Positions 9,183 through 19,300 of a stretch of DNA of 64,000 nt are shown piece after piece (within the stretch, counting starts at the first letter, position 1; each line of letters begins with the position of its first letter). Source of the DNA: Rhizobium sp. BK602 (GTDB lineage: Bacteria; Pseudomonadota; Alphaproteobacteria; Rhizobiales; Rhizobiaceae). The notes under the pieces were generated by a model that was not told the DNA's origin, did not search any database, and saw nothing but the letters and a program-made list of their open reading frames with translations. The stretch spans positions 992,001 to 1,056,000 of the forward strand of contig NZ_JACIBC010000001.1 in the NCBI RefSeq assembly GCF_014195095.1, read 5' to 3'. The position numbers and the translations under genes are program-made.

Positions 9183-10400
9183 CTACCGCAAATCGGGAGT
9201 CTGGTCAAACAGACGCCTGTGGGCACTGATCGCATAGGTGTCGGTCATGCCGGCCAGATAATCGCCGACATGGCGAGCCTTGGCGGCAACGGCAAGCCCG
9301 GCGATGTGATCGACCCAATAGTGGCTCTGCATCTCCTTGGGATTGTCCATATAGGCCCGGAACAGGTCCGTGACGATCTGCGCGGCGCCGGCGCGGATGC
9401 GCATGATGTCGGGATGACGGTAGATGCGCTTGAAGAGCATCTGCTTGATCTGCTTGTCCGTCTCGGCCATCTCGGGAGAGAAGGCGGCAATGACGCGGCC
9501 GGCGGCGCGGATATCGCCGACGCTGCCGGGCTTGATCTCGCTCAAGGCCTGCTGCGAGACGGCAATCACGTCCTCGACCATGCGGGTAATCTGCCGGCGC
9601 ATGATCTCATGGGTAAAGCGGCTCGGCTCCAGATGCGGGTAGCGCTCCCGCACCTCGGCCATCAGCTTCGACAGGAACGGCACCTCTTCCAGCATCTCGA
9701 AGGTCAGGTAGCCCGAACGCAGACCATCGTCGATGTCGTGGGTGTTGTAGGCGATATCGTCGGCAATGGCCGCGACCTGCGCCTCAAGGCTAGCATAGGT
9801 CGCGATTTCCAGATCGTGGATCTGGCAATAGTCGAGGATCGGCTGTGGCACGGGACCGCGCGTCTCTTTACCATCGGGCGTCAGCAACGGGCCATTGTGC
9901 TTGACCAGCCCTTCCAACGTTTCCCAGGTGAGATTGAGGCCGTCGAATTCGGCATAGCGCCGCTCGAGCTTCGTCACGATGCGCAAGGATTGGGCATTGT
10001 GGTCGAACCCGCCATAGGGCACCAGCATTTCGTGCAGGGCATCCTCGCCGGTGTGGCCAAAGGGCGTGTGACCGAAATCGTGGACCAGCGCGACGCCTTC
10101 GGCGAGATCCTCGTCGAGCCTGAGCGCCCGTGCGAGCGCGCGCGCCACCTGCGCCACCTCGATCGTATGCGTCAGGCGCGTGCGGTAATGATCGCCGTCC
10201 TGGGCGATGAACACCTGGGTCTTGTGCTTCAGGCGCCGGAAAGCCGTCGTATGCACGATGCGGTCGCGGTCGCGCTGGAAATCGGAGCGTGTCGGGCTCG
10301 ATCCTTCTTCATAGAGCCGCCCACGCGACCTCCAGGGATCGGTCGCATAGACCGCCTTCTCTCCATAACCAAAACCCAATGCATGCCTGTCGATCGTCAT
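9183..10400 (-). CDS. dgt: Deoxyguanosinetriphosphate triphosphohydrolase-like protein (HD domain)
   Basis: Members of this family hydrolyse dNTPs to deoxynucleoside and triphosphate, affecting dNTP pools. The 405-aa protein begins [19 protein letters not shown]. It carries [29 protein letters not shown] and [19 protein letters not shown], the metal-binding H...HD...D set of an HD phosphohydrolase, and the C-terminal RIYRHPDIM segment. It belongs to the short Dgt subgroup found upstream of argS throughout Rhizobiales. A neighbouring ATG at 10403 is equally usable. Confidence 0.93.
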   Translation of the reverse strand: MTIDRHALGFGYGEKAVYATDPWRSRGRLYEEGSSPTRSDFQRDRDRIVHTTAFRRLKHKTQVFIAQDGDHYRTRLTHTIEVAQVARALARALRLDEDLAEGVALVHDFGHTPFGHTGEDALHEMLVPYGGFDHNAQSLRIVTKLERRYAEFDGLNLTWETLEGLVKHNGPLLTPDGKETRGPVPQPILDYCQIHDLEIATYASLEAQVAAIADDIAYNTHDIDDGLRSGYLTFEMLEEVPFLSKLMAEVRERYPHLEPSRFTHEIMRRQITRMVEDVIAVSQQALSEIKPGSVGDIRAAGRVIAAFSPEMAETDKQIKQMLFKRIYRHPDIMRIRAGAAQIVTDLFRAYMDNPKEMQSHYWVDHIAGLAVAAKARHVGDYLAGMTDTYAISAHRRLFDQTPDLR

Positions 10401-10704
10401 CATCCATCCATTCCGGCGTTGAAGCGCCGCGTATCCGACTGGACACGCAAGGATCGTTCCATTTCCTGAGCCGCCTTCCCCACATTTGGATGCTGCCATC
10501 CGAATACAAGAGCCGGCCCATTGACGCCGCTTCGCGCCCTTCATACCTATAGCAAAGACAAACAGCAAAATGGCGCGCGGCTCAACCGTCAAACCATCGC
10601 TGTCACCAGCCGCACTTTCATGATAAAGGCTATGGATATCAGCCGTTTGAAAGTCGGACGGCCCATTGGTTCTCTCCGGATCTTGACCCCGGCAGGAGGA
10701 AAGC
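10401..10704. promoter_or_regulatory. Divergent intergenic region between dgt and the A-type Fe-S carrier
   Basis: 304 bases separating two divergently transcribed genes, so it should hold both promoters. Open frames extend through it on both strands, but nothing protein-like is conserved. I see no clear -35/-10 pair. A good ribosome-binding site (GGCAGGAGGAAAGC) stands just before the ATG at 10705. Confidence 0.5.
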
Positions 10705-11037
10705 ATGACTGAGACAAGTGTAACCCTATCGGACGCAGCGGCAAAGCGAATCGCCGCGATCGTCGGCGCCGAGGCCGGCAAGCACGCGCTGCGCGTCGCC
10801 GTCGAAGGCGGCGGATGTTCCGGATTTTCCTACAAATTCGATCTTGCCGAAGGCCCGCAAGACGATGACATCATTGTCGAAAAAGGCGATGCCAAGGTGC
10901 TGATCGATCAATTGTCGCTGGTCTACATGGCCGGTTCCGAGATCGATTTCGTCGACAACCTGCTTGGCCAGTCTTTTCAGATCAAGAATCCGAATGCGGT
11001 CGCAAGTTGCGGCTGCGGCACCAGTTTTTCGATCTGA
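10705..11037 (+). CDS. erpA: A-type iron-sulfur carrier (ErpA/IscA-like)
   Basis: A small carrier that hands Fe-S clusters to apoproteins. The 110-aa protein has the HesB/IscA fold with the three ligand cysteines in [11 protein letters not shown] and the C-terminal CGCGTSFSI. It is preceded by a strong ribosome-binding site (GGAGG). It is commonly found near dgt and xthA in rhizobia. ErpA is the closest match by length and C-terminal pattern, but an IscA-type name is also possible. Confidence 0.9.
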   Translation: MTETSVTLSDAAAKRIAAIVGAEAGKHALRVAVEGGGCSGFSYKFDLAEGPQDDDIIVEKGDAKVLIDQLSLVYMAGSEIDFVDNLLGQSFQIKNPNAVASCGCGTSFSI

Positions 11038-11063
11038 CGCTCCTGTTTTTCCACAGTTTGATC

Positions 11064-11097
11064 ACCGGCCGGAAGCGCCCGCTCCCGGTCGGTTTTC
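11064..11097 (+). terminator. Terminator after the A-type carrier
   Basis: ACCGGCCGGAAGC and GCTCCCGGTCGGT pair around a GCCC loop, with one G-U pair and one mismatch, and are followed by TTTT. It lies 26 bases after the erpA stop and before xthA. Confidence 0.6.
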
Positions 11098-11163
11098 ATT
11101 TGCATGGTGGTCAAGGCCGGCGGCTGCGGATAGAAAGAAGGCGAAGCAGAGGAGCCGACCCTT

Positions 11164-11968
<805 letters not shown>

Positions 11969-12027
11969 CATACGGACGGAAACGCAGCCGTGCCATGAAA
12001 GCGGCTGCTGCGCCAGGCTGACGCCGG

Positions 12028-12831
12028 TCACTCGGAACCGGCGACATCCAATTGATGCGACATGGATACGGCGACGCGACGGTCGTTCTCGGTGGCGACC
12101 GAGAAGGCCTGCTCCTGCAGATCTTCCATCCAGCCACAGTCCTTCGGCTTGCACTTGTCGAGCGCCGCCGTCATGAAGGCCAGGCCACGCACGGACTGAC
12201 CTTCCTGGAACAGGATATTGCCGAAGACCGCCATGGCGCCGGGATGGCCGCTCTTGCGGGCCTGGTTCAGCCACTTCTTGGCCTGCTGCACATTCGCGGA
12301 GCCGCCCTCACCCGTCAGCATCATCTGCGCGAGCTGGAACTGTGCCTCGGGAACGCCGAAGGTGGAGGCGACCTGGAAATAGAGCTGGCGAGCCTGGCTG
12401 AGATCGATCTTGACCGGGCTGTTCTGAATGCCGGTCTTGTAATAATTGGCGAGCGCAAGCAGCGCATTGATGAAGAAGCCGGTATCTTCCGAGCCAGGCT
12501 CCACACCCTGCTGGGCGATCTCACTATAGATCTTGAAGGCCTCGAAATCGTCCTGCGTGACGCCATCGCCGTCGGCATACATGTTGGCCAATGCCCAGCG
12601 CGAACCCGTATGGCCCTTTTCGGCGGCATAGCGATAGGCCTCGACCGCCTCTTCCTTCTGGCCGTTCTTATAGGCCCGGAAGCCGAACTTGAAGAGATCG
12701 AAAGGACCGGATTCCTTGGTGACGCCGGCATTGATATCGAATGCCCGGCACTGACCCGTAAGCACCACAAGGGTGGCAAGCGACAGGCTGAGCAGCATTA
12801 CTCTCGCTGATATGAACTCGGACTTAAACAT
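12028..12831 (-). CDS. Secreted Sel1/TPR-like repeat protein (ExoR-like)
   Basis: A 267-aa protein with an N-terminal signal peptide (MFKSEFISARVMLLSLSLATLVVLTGQCRA). Sel1-type repeats follow, such as GFRAYKNGQKEEAVEAYRYAAEKGHTGSRWALANMY and AQFQLAQMMLTGEGG. This layout, length and order match ExoR, the periplasmic Sel1-repeat inhibitor of the ExoS/ChvI kinase system in rhizobia, which controls exopolysaccharide and motility. I make that assignment from memory of the family, so it is left unnamed. It faces xthA, with 59 bases between the stop codons, and has a long upstream region. Confidence 0.75.
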   Translation of the reverse strand: MFKSEFISARVMLLSLSLATLVVLTGQCRAFDINAGVTKESGPFDLFKFGFRAYKNGQKEEAVEAYRYAAEKGHTGSRWALANMYADGDGVTQDDFEAFKIYSEIAQQGVEPGSEDTGFFINALLALANYYKTGIQNSPVKIDLSQARQLYFQVASTFGVPEAQFQLAQMMLTGEGGSANVQQAKKWLNQARKSGHPGAMAVFGNILFQEGQSVRGLAFMTAALDKCKPKDCGWMEDLQEQAFSVATENDRRVAVSMSHQLDVAGSE

Positions 12832-13536
12832 AACAGTCGATTTCTCTCGCTCCATTCGCATCCGCCACGGCGTTTCCGCCTGTACCGTAAGGTCCGCGAA
12901 TGTATTCCCTACCGACGCACGGACCAGCCTGACCTTCCGTTGAGAAGGTTCGCGCGGCAACAGTCCAATGCTGTTCGCCACATTTCCGAACATAGTGGGA
13001 AATTGTGTCCAAACGAGCATTCTTGTTGCTGCGAACGCTCGGCGCTGCCGAAACAACGCCCCGCGTCACCGCTCTGAAAGGGGTGCTCGCGACCGGATGA
13101 TTTCGGGATTCCCGCTGGAAATAACGGCTTTCCGGCTGCATCGGAAACGTCACCGTTCCGGTCCCGGACTGCTCGTTCTGACTAAGTGGAAACTGACCCA
13201 TCAACCGTTTACGCACTTTCTAAAAGGCTCACCCCTTTGCCTGTATAATCGCTGCTCCTCATTTGTGGCGGGAAATGGACAAATTGGGCATCGAACACGC
13301 GGCTGTAATCTGTTGAAATGAAGTGTTGCTGAATCGTCACAAAGAGATTGCCGATCTTGAGCTTCTATTAACCATAGAACCGCTATCCGGGATGGTTTTG
13401 CGCGGCGCGACCGCAAATGATCTTCGCAAGACACAGTATAAAAACGCCGCGAGACCAAAAAGGGCTCGCGGCGCGGGAATCGATTGAAGCTATAGAGGAA
13501 ATTCTTCCAAACTTGCTTCAATTCAATGGGTTAGGC
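12832..13536. other. 705-base intergenic region
   Basis: Between the start of the Sel1-repeat gene (minus) and the end of the outer-membrane protein gene (minus). It should contain the Sel1 gene's promoter and 5' region. Short open frames on both strands lack signal sequences, repeats or protein-like composition. The one clear element is the terminator at 13440-13473. Confidence 0.5.
13440..13473 (-). terminator. Rho-independent terminator of the FadL-type gene
   Basis: On the minus strand CGCCGCGAG, an 11-base loop and CTCGCGGCG are followed directly by TTTTTATA. A perfect 9-bp GC-rich stem and T-run lie about 65 bases past the stop codon at 13537. Confidence 0.85.
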
Positions 13537-14790
13537 TCAGAACCTCACCTTCATCGAGGTCGACAGGGCGGCAACCAGGTCGTTGCCGTAGCTGTAGGTA
13601 GCGTCACTGCCGTAGACGATGCCGTTGGAAGTCATCTGGCCGGACTTGCCGCTGGTCAGCAGGCCAAGCGCACCGGCGAAGGTAAACTCGACATGCTCCG
13701 TCGCCTTGTAGTTGACGCCAGCGCCCAGCGTCCAGGTATCGGAATTCATGCCATAGCCATGGCTGGTGCCGCGATCCCACGTCAGGCTGAGCGCGCCGCT
13801 CCACTTGTCATTGAACTTGTGACCGATACCGCCGGAGATCGTCCAGCCGTCCTGATAGAGCAGATCGAGCGAGGTAAGCTGGGTGGCGCCACCCGGACGG
13901 CAGGATATGCCGCGCGTGGAGGTCGGGCAAAGCGCGATGCTCTGCAGAACGCTCCAGTTGGTCCACTTGACCGAGCCGAAGGCCAGCCAGTCCGGAGCAA
14001 TGCCGGTTTGGATCTTCCATTCCAGCGAGTCCGGCGCATCCGCCGAGCCGAAGACGGAGGTGGTCTTGCCGAAGAACGCGCGGATCGGCGGCAGTTCCGT
14101 CAGATCGACCGTGCCCTTGAGGTTGTCGTATTTGACGCGGCTGTTGTAGAGCAGGCTGGTGCGGAACGCGTATTCGTCGATCTCATAGGCAAGACCGGCG
14201 CGCCAGCCCCAACCATGACCGTCGACGTCGAGCGAGCCGACACCGTCATAGACGGCGGAAAGCGGAGCCGGAATGGCCGAGACCAGACGGGACTTGTAGC
14301 CGCTGACCTCCTGGTAGAAGCCGCCGCCGATCAAGCGTAGCTGACCCGGACCGGCATCGAATTTGTACGAGCAGGTCGCCGCATAATTATGCGTGCGCAG
14401 CTTGGTCTCGATCTCGTTGTTGGCGCCAGCCCAATTCAGACCGGGATTGCTGTGGCCACCAAAAGGTTCGGAATAATCCGCCAAGCAGTCGATGTCGTCG
14501 GTGATGCCGATCTTGAAGCCGATATACGGGATCGCATAGTTCTCGGTCACATCCGTGGAACTCGAGCGTCCGTTGAGATTGCCGTCAGCCGGATTGGTAT
14601 CCTTGGCGTTCTTGAACTTGCGGCCGGGCATGACATACGTCACGCCGGACTCGAAAGCGTAGCGGCCCTTGTCGAAAAGCAGGTCGATATCGTAACCGCC
14701 GCGATCAAGCCCGCCCGCAAAGGCGGCGCTTGCAAAGGACGAGGTGATAACGAGCGCGAACGTGCTCTTCAACGCAATACGAAATGCCAT
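13537..14790 (-). CDS. FadL/OmpP1-type outer-membrane transport protein
   Basis: A 417-aa protein with a cleavable signal peptide (MAFRIALKSTFALVITSSFASAAFA) and a beta-barrel body rich in alternating aromatic/polar strands, ending in the typical C-terminal Phe (STSMKVRF). Features such as GLDRGGYDIDLLF, LGAGVNYKATEHVEFTFAGAL and the sizeable barrel match the OmpP1/FadL family of channels for long-chain fatty acids and other hydrophobic compounds. The start is well set by GGGGGAGA eight bases before the ATG. It is monocistronic, with a promoter candidate at 14984-15014 and a terminator at 13440. Confidence 0.85.
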   Translation of the reverse strand: MAFRIALKSTFALVITSSFASAAFAGGLDRGGYDIDLLFDKGRYAFESGVTYVMPGRKFKNAKDTNPADGNLNGRSSSTDVTENYAIPYIGFKIGITDDIDCLADYSEPFGGHSNPGLNWAGANNEIETKLRTHNYAATCSYKFDAGPGQLRLIGGGFYQEVSGYKSRLVSAIPAPLSAVYDGVGSLDVDGHGWGWRAGLAYEIDEYAFRTSLLYNSRVKYDNLKGTVDLTELPPIRAFFGKTTSVFGSADAPDSLEWKIQTGIAPDWLAFGSVKWTNWSVLQSIALCPTSTRGISCRPGGATQLTSLDLLYQDGWTISGGIGHKFNDKWSGALSLTWDRGTSHGYGMNSDTWTLGAGVNYKATEHVEFTFAGALGLLTSGKSGQMTSNGIVYGSDATYSYGNDLVAALSTSMKVRF

Positions 14791-14983
14791 TGTGTCTCCC
14801 CCACTTGTGCATCCATCCATGCGATTGTTGCGACGATCCTTCGACTTGGCAATGCACCCTTCGTGCCCGGCAAGCCTGGAGGATGGTGACTGATTTACGT
14901 AAGAAAATGAGCGACCTGTCTCATTGTGGCGGAAATTAGATAATTTTTGCTTTTTGAAAAACATTAAATGCCTCAGATAGATT

Positions 14984-15014
14984 ATTATACCTCCCTGAAA
15001 CAATTCTGTTACAA
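14984..15014 (-). promoter_or_regulatory. Promoter candidate for the FadL-type gene
   Basis: On the minus strand TATAAT (14989-14984) is preceded by TTGTAA (15014-15009) with a 19-base spacer. It lies in a markedly AT-rich stretch about 200 bases before the start codon. The -10 is perfect; the spacer is slightly long. The rest of the 14791-15199 gap contains no gene that I can see. Confidence 0.45.
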
Positions 15015-15142
15015 TCTGACAACAGTTTCGCTTTTCGAGAGAACCTTCAATTTAATAGGATAATTGCTTTTACCTGCGCGAAGCTGGCGATTGGCAGGAT
15101 GGCCATCTTCGATGCCGCCATCGAATCGACGGCGCAAACAAA

Positions 15143-15173
15143 AAGGGCATGCGGCGCCTGTCCGCATGCCCTT
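15143..15173 (-). terminator. Rho-independent terminator of valS
   Basis: On the minus strand AAGGGCATGCGG, a seven-base loop and CCGCATGCCCTT are followed by TTTGTTTG. A perfect 12-bp stem lies about 25 bases after the valS stop. Confidence 0.88.
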
Positions 15174-15199
15174 CCGCTTGAATGAATAAAGACCGATTA

Positions 15200-18043
15200 T
15201 CAGCCGGCTTCGCTGACCCTCGCGAGCGCGACCTTGAGGCTGGCGAGCTGACCTTGCAGCTCATCCAGGCGCTCGCGTTCGGCGGCGACCACGTCCGGAT
15301 TGGCGTTGGCGACGAACTTCTCGTTCGAAAGCTTGCCGGTGATGCGGGCCATCTCCTGTTCGTTCTTGGCGATGCTCTTCTCCAGACGCGCCTTTTCGAC
15401 CGAGAGGTCGATGAGGCTGCCGAGCGGCAGGCAGATGGTCGCCTCGCCGACGACGATCTGTGCCGCACCCCTCGGCGCCACGTCGGAGAGCAAAATCTCC
15501 TCGACGCGGGCAAGCCGCTTGATCGCCGCGTCGTGGCGGAACAGGCGCTCGCGGGTCAGGCTGTTGGCGCCGACGATCACCAGCGGCGCGGTGGCGGCCG
15601 GCGGCACGTTCATTTCCGAACGCACGGAACGCAGGCCGGAGACCAGATCGATCAGCCAGTTGATCTCATCGGCAGCGACATCGTCGGCATAGGACGGCGC
15701 CGGCCAGTCGGCGTGGCAGATCAGGCCATCGCGTTCCTTGCCCTCGCCCGCCGTATGCGCCCACAGCTCTTCGGTCATGAAGGGCATGAAGGGATGCAGC
15801 AGCTTATAGGTCTCCTCAAGCACATAGGCCGCGCAGGACTGCGCTTCCGCCTTGGCGTTCTCGTCGTCGCCGCTGAAGACCGGCTTCAGGAGCTCGAGAT
15901 ACCAGTCGCAGAACTGGTTCCAGATGAAGCGGTAGAGCGCTCCCGCGGCGTCGTTGAAGCGATAGGCTTCGATCGCCTCCGTGACGTCACGCTCCGTCCG
16001 GGCAAGCTCGGTCAGAATCCAGCGATTGATGGTCAGCTCGGCTGCTTCCGGCACGAAATGCGGATCGCTCTTGGCGCCGTTCATCTCGGCAAAGCGCGTG
16101 GCATTCCAAAGCTTGGTGCCGAAATTGCGGTAGCCGGCGATGCGGGACGGGTCGAGCTTCACGTCGCGGCCCTGCGCCGCCATGATCGCCAGCGTGAAAC
16201 GCAGGGCGTCAGCGCCATATTGATCGATGAGCTCGAGCGGATCGATGACGTTGCCCTTGGACTTCGACATCTTCTGCCCGTTCTTGTCGCGGACCAGGGC
16301 GTGAATATAGATCGTATGGAAGGGTTCGACGGGATCGCCGTTCTCGTCCTTCATGAAATGCAGACCCATCTGCATCATGCGGACGACCCAGAACGGGATG
16401 ATGTCGAAACCGGTGACGAGAACGTTGGTCGGATAGTAACGGGCAAGCTCCGGCGTCTTGTCCGGCCAGCCGAGCGTCGAGAACGGCCAGAGGGCGGACG
16501 AGAACCAGGTATCAAGCACGTCTTCGTCGCGCGTCAGGATCTCGCCCGGCTTGAAGTTTTCCAAGAGGTCCTCGACATAGGCCTTCATCGGCCCCTCATG
16601 CGACAGATAATGCTGGATCGCCGCCTGCAGCGCTTCCTCTTCGCTCTTCTCGACGAAGACCTGCCCATCGGGACCGTACCATGCCGGGATCTGATGTCCC
16701 CACCAGAGCTGGCGGGAAATGCACCAGGGCTCGATGTTTTCCAGCCAGTTGAAATAGGTGTTTTCCCAGTTCCGGGGCACGAACTTGGTTTTTCCCTCGC
16801 GGACGGATTCCAGCGCGGGCTGTCCCAGGGTCTTGTTGTCGACGAACCACTGTTCGGTCAGCCGCGGCTCGATCGGCACACCGCCACGGTCTCCGTGCGG
16901 CACGACATGCGTATGCGGCTCGATCTTGTCGAGCAGGCCTGCCTCTTCGAAGATGCGGACGATGATCTTGCGCGCCTCGAAGCGGTCCTTGCCTTCCAGC
17001 TCGTCCCAGGCGCCGTGCAGCGCCGCCGGATTGTCGAGGCCTTCGAGGAAGTCCTCGTTCTCCTTGATGGTGATGGTGGCATCGACGTTCATAACGTTGA
17101 TGGCGCGCAGCCCTGCCCGCTTGCCGACCTCGAAGTCGTTGAAATCATGGGCGGGCGTGATCTTCACCGCGCCGGTGCCGGCTGTCGGGTCGGCATAGGA
17201 GTCGGCGACGATCGGAATCCTGCGGCCGACGATCGGCAGGATGACATGCTTGCCGACGATCGGCTGGTAGCGCTCGTCTTCCGGATTGACGGCAATGCCG
17301 GTATCGCCCAGCATCGTCTCCGGACGTGTCGTCGCGACGACGATATAGTCGCGCGTCTCGAACTCGGTCGGCTTGCCGTCCTCGTCGAAGGCGATCGGAT
17401 ACTGATAGGTGACGCCCGGCTCGAGCGGATAGCGCAGGTGCCAGAGATTGCCCTTCATCTCCTGCTGCTCGACTTCCATGTCGGAAATTGCGGTCAGGAG
17501 CTTGGGGTCCCAATTGACCAGGCGCTTGTCCTTATAGATCAAGCCTTCCTTGTAGAGCGTGACGAAAACCTCGAGAACGGCCTTCGACAGGCCTTCGTCC
17601 ATGGTGAAGCGTTCGCGCGACCAGTCGCACGACGCACCCAGGCGCTTCAGCTGGTTGAAGATCAGGCCGCCCGATTCCGCCTTCCATTCCCAGACCTTCT
17701 CGACGAAGGCTTCGCGTCCCATGGCGTGACGGTTGGGCTGCTGCCGTTCGGCGAGCTGGCGCTCGACCACCATCTGCGTGGCGATGCCGGCATGGTCCAT
17801 GCCCGGCTGCCAAAGTACGTCCTTGCCGCGCATGCGCTCGAAACGCACCATGATGTCCTGCAGCGTATTGTTCAGCGCATGCCCCATGTGCAGCGAACCG
17901 GTCACGTTCGGCGGCGGGATGACGATGGTGAAGGTTTCGGCGCCGGGCTTGGCGTTCGCACCGGCGCGAAAAGCGTCGACCTCATCCCATTTCTGGGCGA
18001 TTTTCGGTTCGACGGCGGCGGAATCATAGGTTTTGTCGAGCAT
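15200..18043 (-). CDS. valS: Valyl-tRNA synthetase
   Basis: Class I synthetase charging tRNA-Val, with an editing domain. The 947-aa protein starts MLDKTYDSAAVEPKIAQKW. It has PPPNVTGSLHMGHALN (HIGH motif, about residue 50), the CP1 editing region (TTRPETMLGDT, about 225), GFDIIPFWVVRMM, KMSKSKGNVIDP (about 555) and the anticodon-binding domain. A C-terminal coiled-coil arm (EKARLEKSIAKNEQEMARI) is specific to ValRS. It is transcribed after popZ but with a terminator between them. Confidence 0.98.
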   Translation of the reverse strand: MLDKTYDSAAVEPKIAQKWDEVDAFRAGANAKPGAETFTIVIPPPNVTGSLHMGHALNNTLQDIMVRFERMRGKDVLWQPGMDHAGIATQMVVERQLAERQQPNRHAMGREAFVEKVWEWKAESGGLIFNQLKRLGASCDWSRERFTMDEGLSKAVLEVFVTLYKEGLIYKDKRLVNWDPKLLTAISDMEVEQQEMKGNLWHLRYPLEPGVTYQYPIAFDEDGKPTEFETRDYIVVATTRPETMLGDTGIAVNPEDERYQPIVGKHVILPIVGRRIPIVADSYADPTAGTGAVKITPAHDFNDFEVGKRAGLRAINVMNVDATITIKENEDFLEGLDNPAALHGAWDELEGKDRFEARKIIVRIFEEAGLLDKIEPHTHVVPHGDRGGVPIEPRLTEQWFVDNKTLGQPALESVREGKTKFVPRNWENTYFNWLENIEPWCISRQLWWGHQIPAWYGPDGQVFVEKSEEEALQAAIQHYLSHEGPMKAYVEDLLENFKPGEILTRDEDVLDTWFSSALWPFSTLGWPDKTPELARYYPTNVLVTGFDIIPFWVVRMMQMGLHFMKDENGDPVEPFHTIYIHALVRDKNGQKMSKSKGNVIDPLELIDQYGADALRFTLAIMAAQGRDVKLDPSRIAGYRNFGTKLWNATRFAEMNGAKSDPHFVPEAAELTINRWILTELARTERDVTEAIEAYRFNDAAGALYRFIWNQFCDWYLELLKPVFSGDDENAKAEAQSCAAYVLEETYKLLHPFMPFMTEELWAHTAGEGKERDGLICHADWPAPSYADDVAADEINWLIDLVSGLRSVRSEMNVPPAATAPLVIVGANSLTRERLFRHDAAIKRLARVEEILLSDVAPRGAAQIVVGEATICLPLGSLIDLSVEKARLEKSIAKNEQEMARITGKLSNEKFVANANPDVVAAERERLDELQGQLASLKVALARVSEAG

Positions 18044-18109
18044 TTTGGGACCGGATCTCTAGGGTTCGGTTATGCGGGTTGTAAATAGGATGGCCGCGGG
18101 CAAGTCAAT

Positions 18110-18138
18110 AAAAAAGCCGCCCCGGAAGCCGGAGCGGC
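18110..18138 (-). terminator. Terminator of the PopZ gene
   Basis: On the minus strand GCCGCTCCGG-CTT-CCGGGGCGGC (one mismatch) is followed by TTTTTTATT. It starts 25 bases past the popZ stop. Confidence 0.85.
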
Positions 18139-18163
18139 GGAGGTCTACCCGAAGCTCAGGCCG

Positions 18164-19054
18164 TCAGCGGCGCGGGCCGCGCGCCACTCGTTCGATTTCT
18201 TCGCGCACGAGACGCTCGACCAGCGTCGGCAGATTGTCGTCGAGCCACTCCTGCAGCATCGGCCGCAGCATCTCCTGTGCGATCTCATCCAGCGAACGGC
18301 GCGGACCGCCGTCGATCGCGGCCGCAAGCTCATCGAAGGAGCGCGCCACTTGCACTCCGGTCGCTTCCGAGATCAGCGACGGCGGGAGTTCGGCCTGTAC
18401 CTGAGGCAGGAAACGATCGGCGGATACCGCGGGCTGCGGTTGCGGATTGGAAACCGGCGCGGCCGCGACGGTCGCAGTCTCGACGCGGTCCACGGCCGGT
18501 TGCGATTGCCCGTCGATCTTGGCCGCATGGGCGGCAGCCTCGGCCAGAAGGGCGGCCGCGGACGCCGGCACGGCGGAGACGGGCGCATCGGTGACCGCGC
18601 CGCGCAATGGAACTGAGGCGGCAACGGGCTCGACCAAAGCTTCGGCCAGACGCGCGGCCATGGATGGCGGCAGCTCGCGCGGTGCCTCGCGCGCCGGGTT
18701 CAACTGCGCGGCATTGCGCTCGGAAGCAGCACGAACGCGGGCCGCAACGTCGGCCAGCGACAAGGTACGGGCCGGCGCTTCCGGCTCACGCGACGGCGCC
18801 TGCGAATTGGCGGCGACGAAACGCGGCTCCGGGTCGGCAACGGAGGATGCGGCGGCCATTTCCGCGGCGGCGAACTCCTCATCGACCGTCAGGCGGATAT
18901 CATCCTCCCGCTCATCGTCGGCAGTGGTGTAAACGGGCGGCAAAGAGGGCGAAATAGACTTGGCGGCGCCGGGTTCGTTGCTTTCGATGATACGGCGAAT
19001 GGACGCCAATATCTCTTCCATGGACGGTTCACGCACTACGCTTGGCTGAGCCAT
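18164..19054 (-). CDS. popZ: PopZ-type pole-organising protein (DUF2497)
   Basis: PopZ forms polar scaffolds that tether the origin/ParB complex and recruit cell-cycle proteins in alphaproteobacteria. The 296-aa protein has the short conserved N-terminal helix (VREPSMEEILASIRRIIE) and a Pro/Ala/acid-rich disordered middle (about 40-230). The conserved C-terminal oligomerisation helices follow: LDEIAQEMLRPMLQEWLDDNLPTLVERLVREEIERVARG. Two starts are possible (19060 and 19054); I use MAQPSVV. Upstream of valS, as in other Rhizobiales. Confidence 0.9.
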   Translation of the reverse strand: MAQPSVVREPSMEEILASIRRIIESNEPGAAKSISPSLPPVYTTADDEREDDIRLTVDEEFAAAEMAAASSVADPEPRFVAANSQAPSREPEAPARTLSLADVAARVRAASERNAAQLNPAREAPRELPPSMAARLAEALVEPVAASVPLRGAVTDAPVSAVPASAAALLAEAAAHAAKIDGQSQPAVDRVETATVAAAPVSNPQPQPAVSADRFLPQVQAELPPSLISEATGVQVARSFDELAAAIDGGPRRSLDEIAQEMLRPMLQEWLDDNLPTLVERLVREEIERVARGPRR

Positions 19055-19243
19055 ATTCATCCCCGTTTTCCCAGATGCAACGACCGGAATCCCGTAAAAG
19101 GAGCGCCCGAATCAGCGCCACCCTAGAATACTACCCTGGGGAAAAAAATCACTGCCGCAGTCCTAAACCCGGTGATGCACAGTTTTGTTACGGCAGTCGC
19201 GAATCACCTGGCAATCATCGCTTTTGCCGGGTGCCGGCACAAT

Positions 19244-19269
19244 AAAAAACGGGCGCCCGAAGCGCCCGT
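19244..19269 (-). terminator. Rho-independent terminator of pcm
   Basis: On the minus strand ACGGGCGC, a five-base loop and GCGCCCGT are followed by TTTTTATT. It lies about 32 bases past the pcm stop and isolates pcm from popZ. Confidence 0.9.
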
Positions 19270-19300
19270 CTGGTGACTATCCGGTGATCGCCGAGGCAGA

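Noticed and set aside
12968..13321. Plus-strand 117-codon frame in the gap before the FadL-type gene
   Set aside because: No ribosome site, no signal peptide or domain, and an amino-acid mix typical of non-coding GC-rich DNA.
15182..18088. Plus-strand frame of about 970 codons opposite valS
   Set aside because: Contains no recognisable domain; the minus strand encodes a complete ValRS with HIGH and KMSKS motifs.
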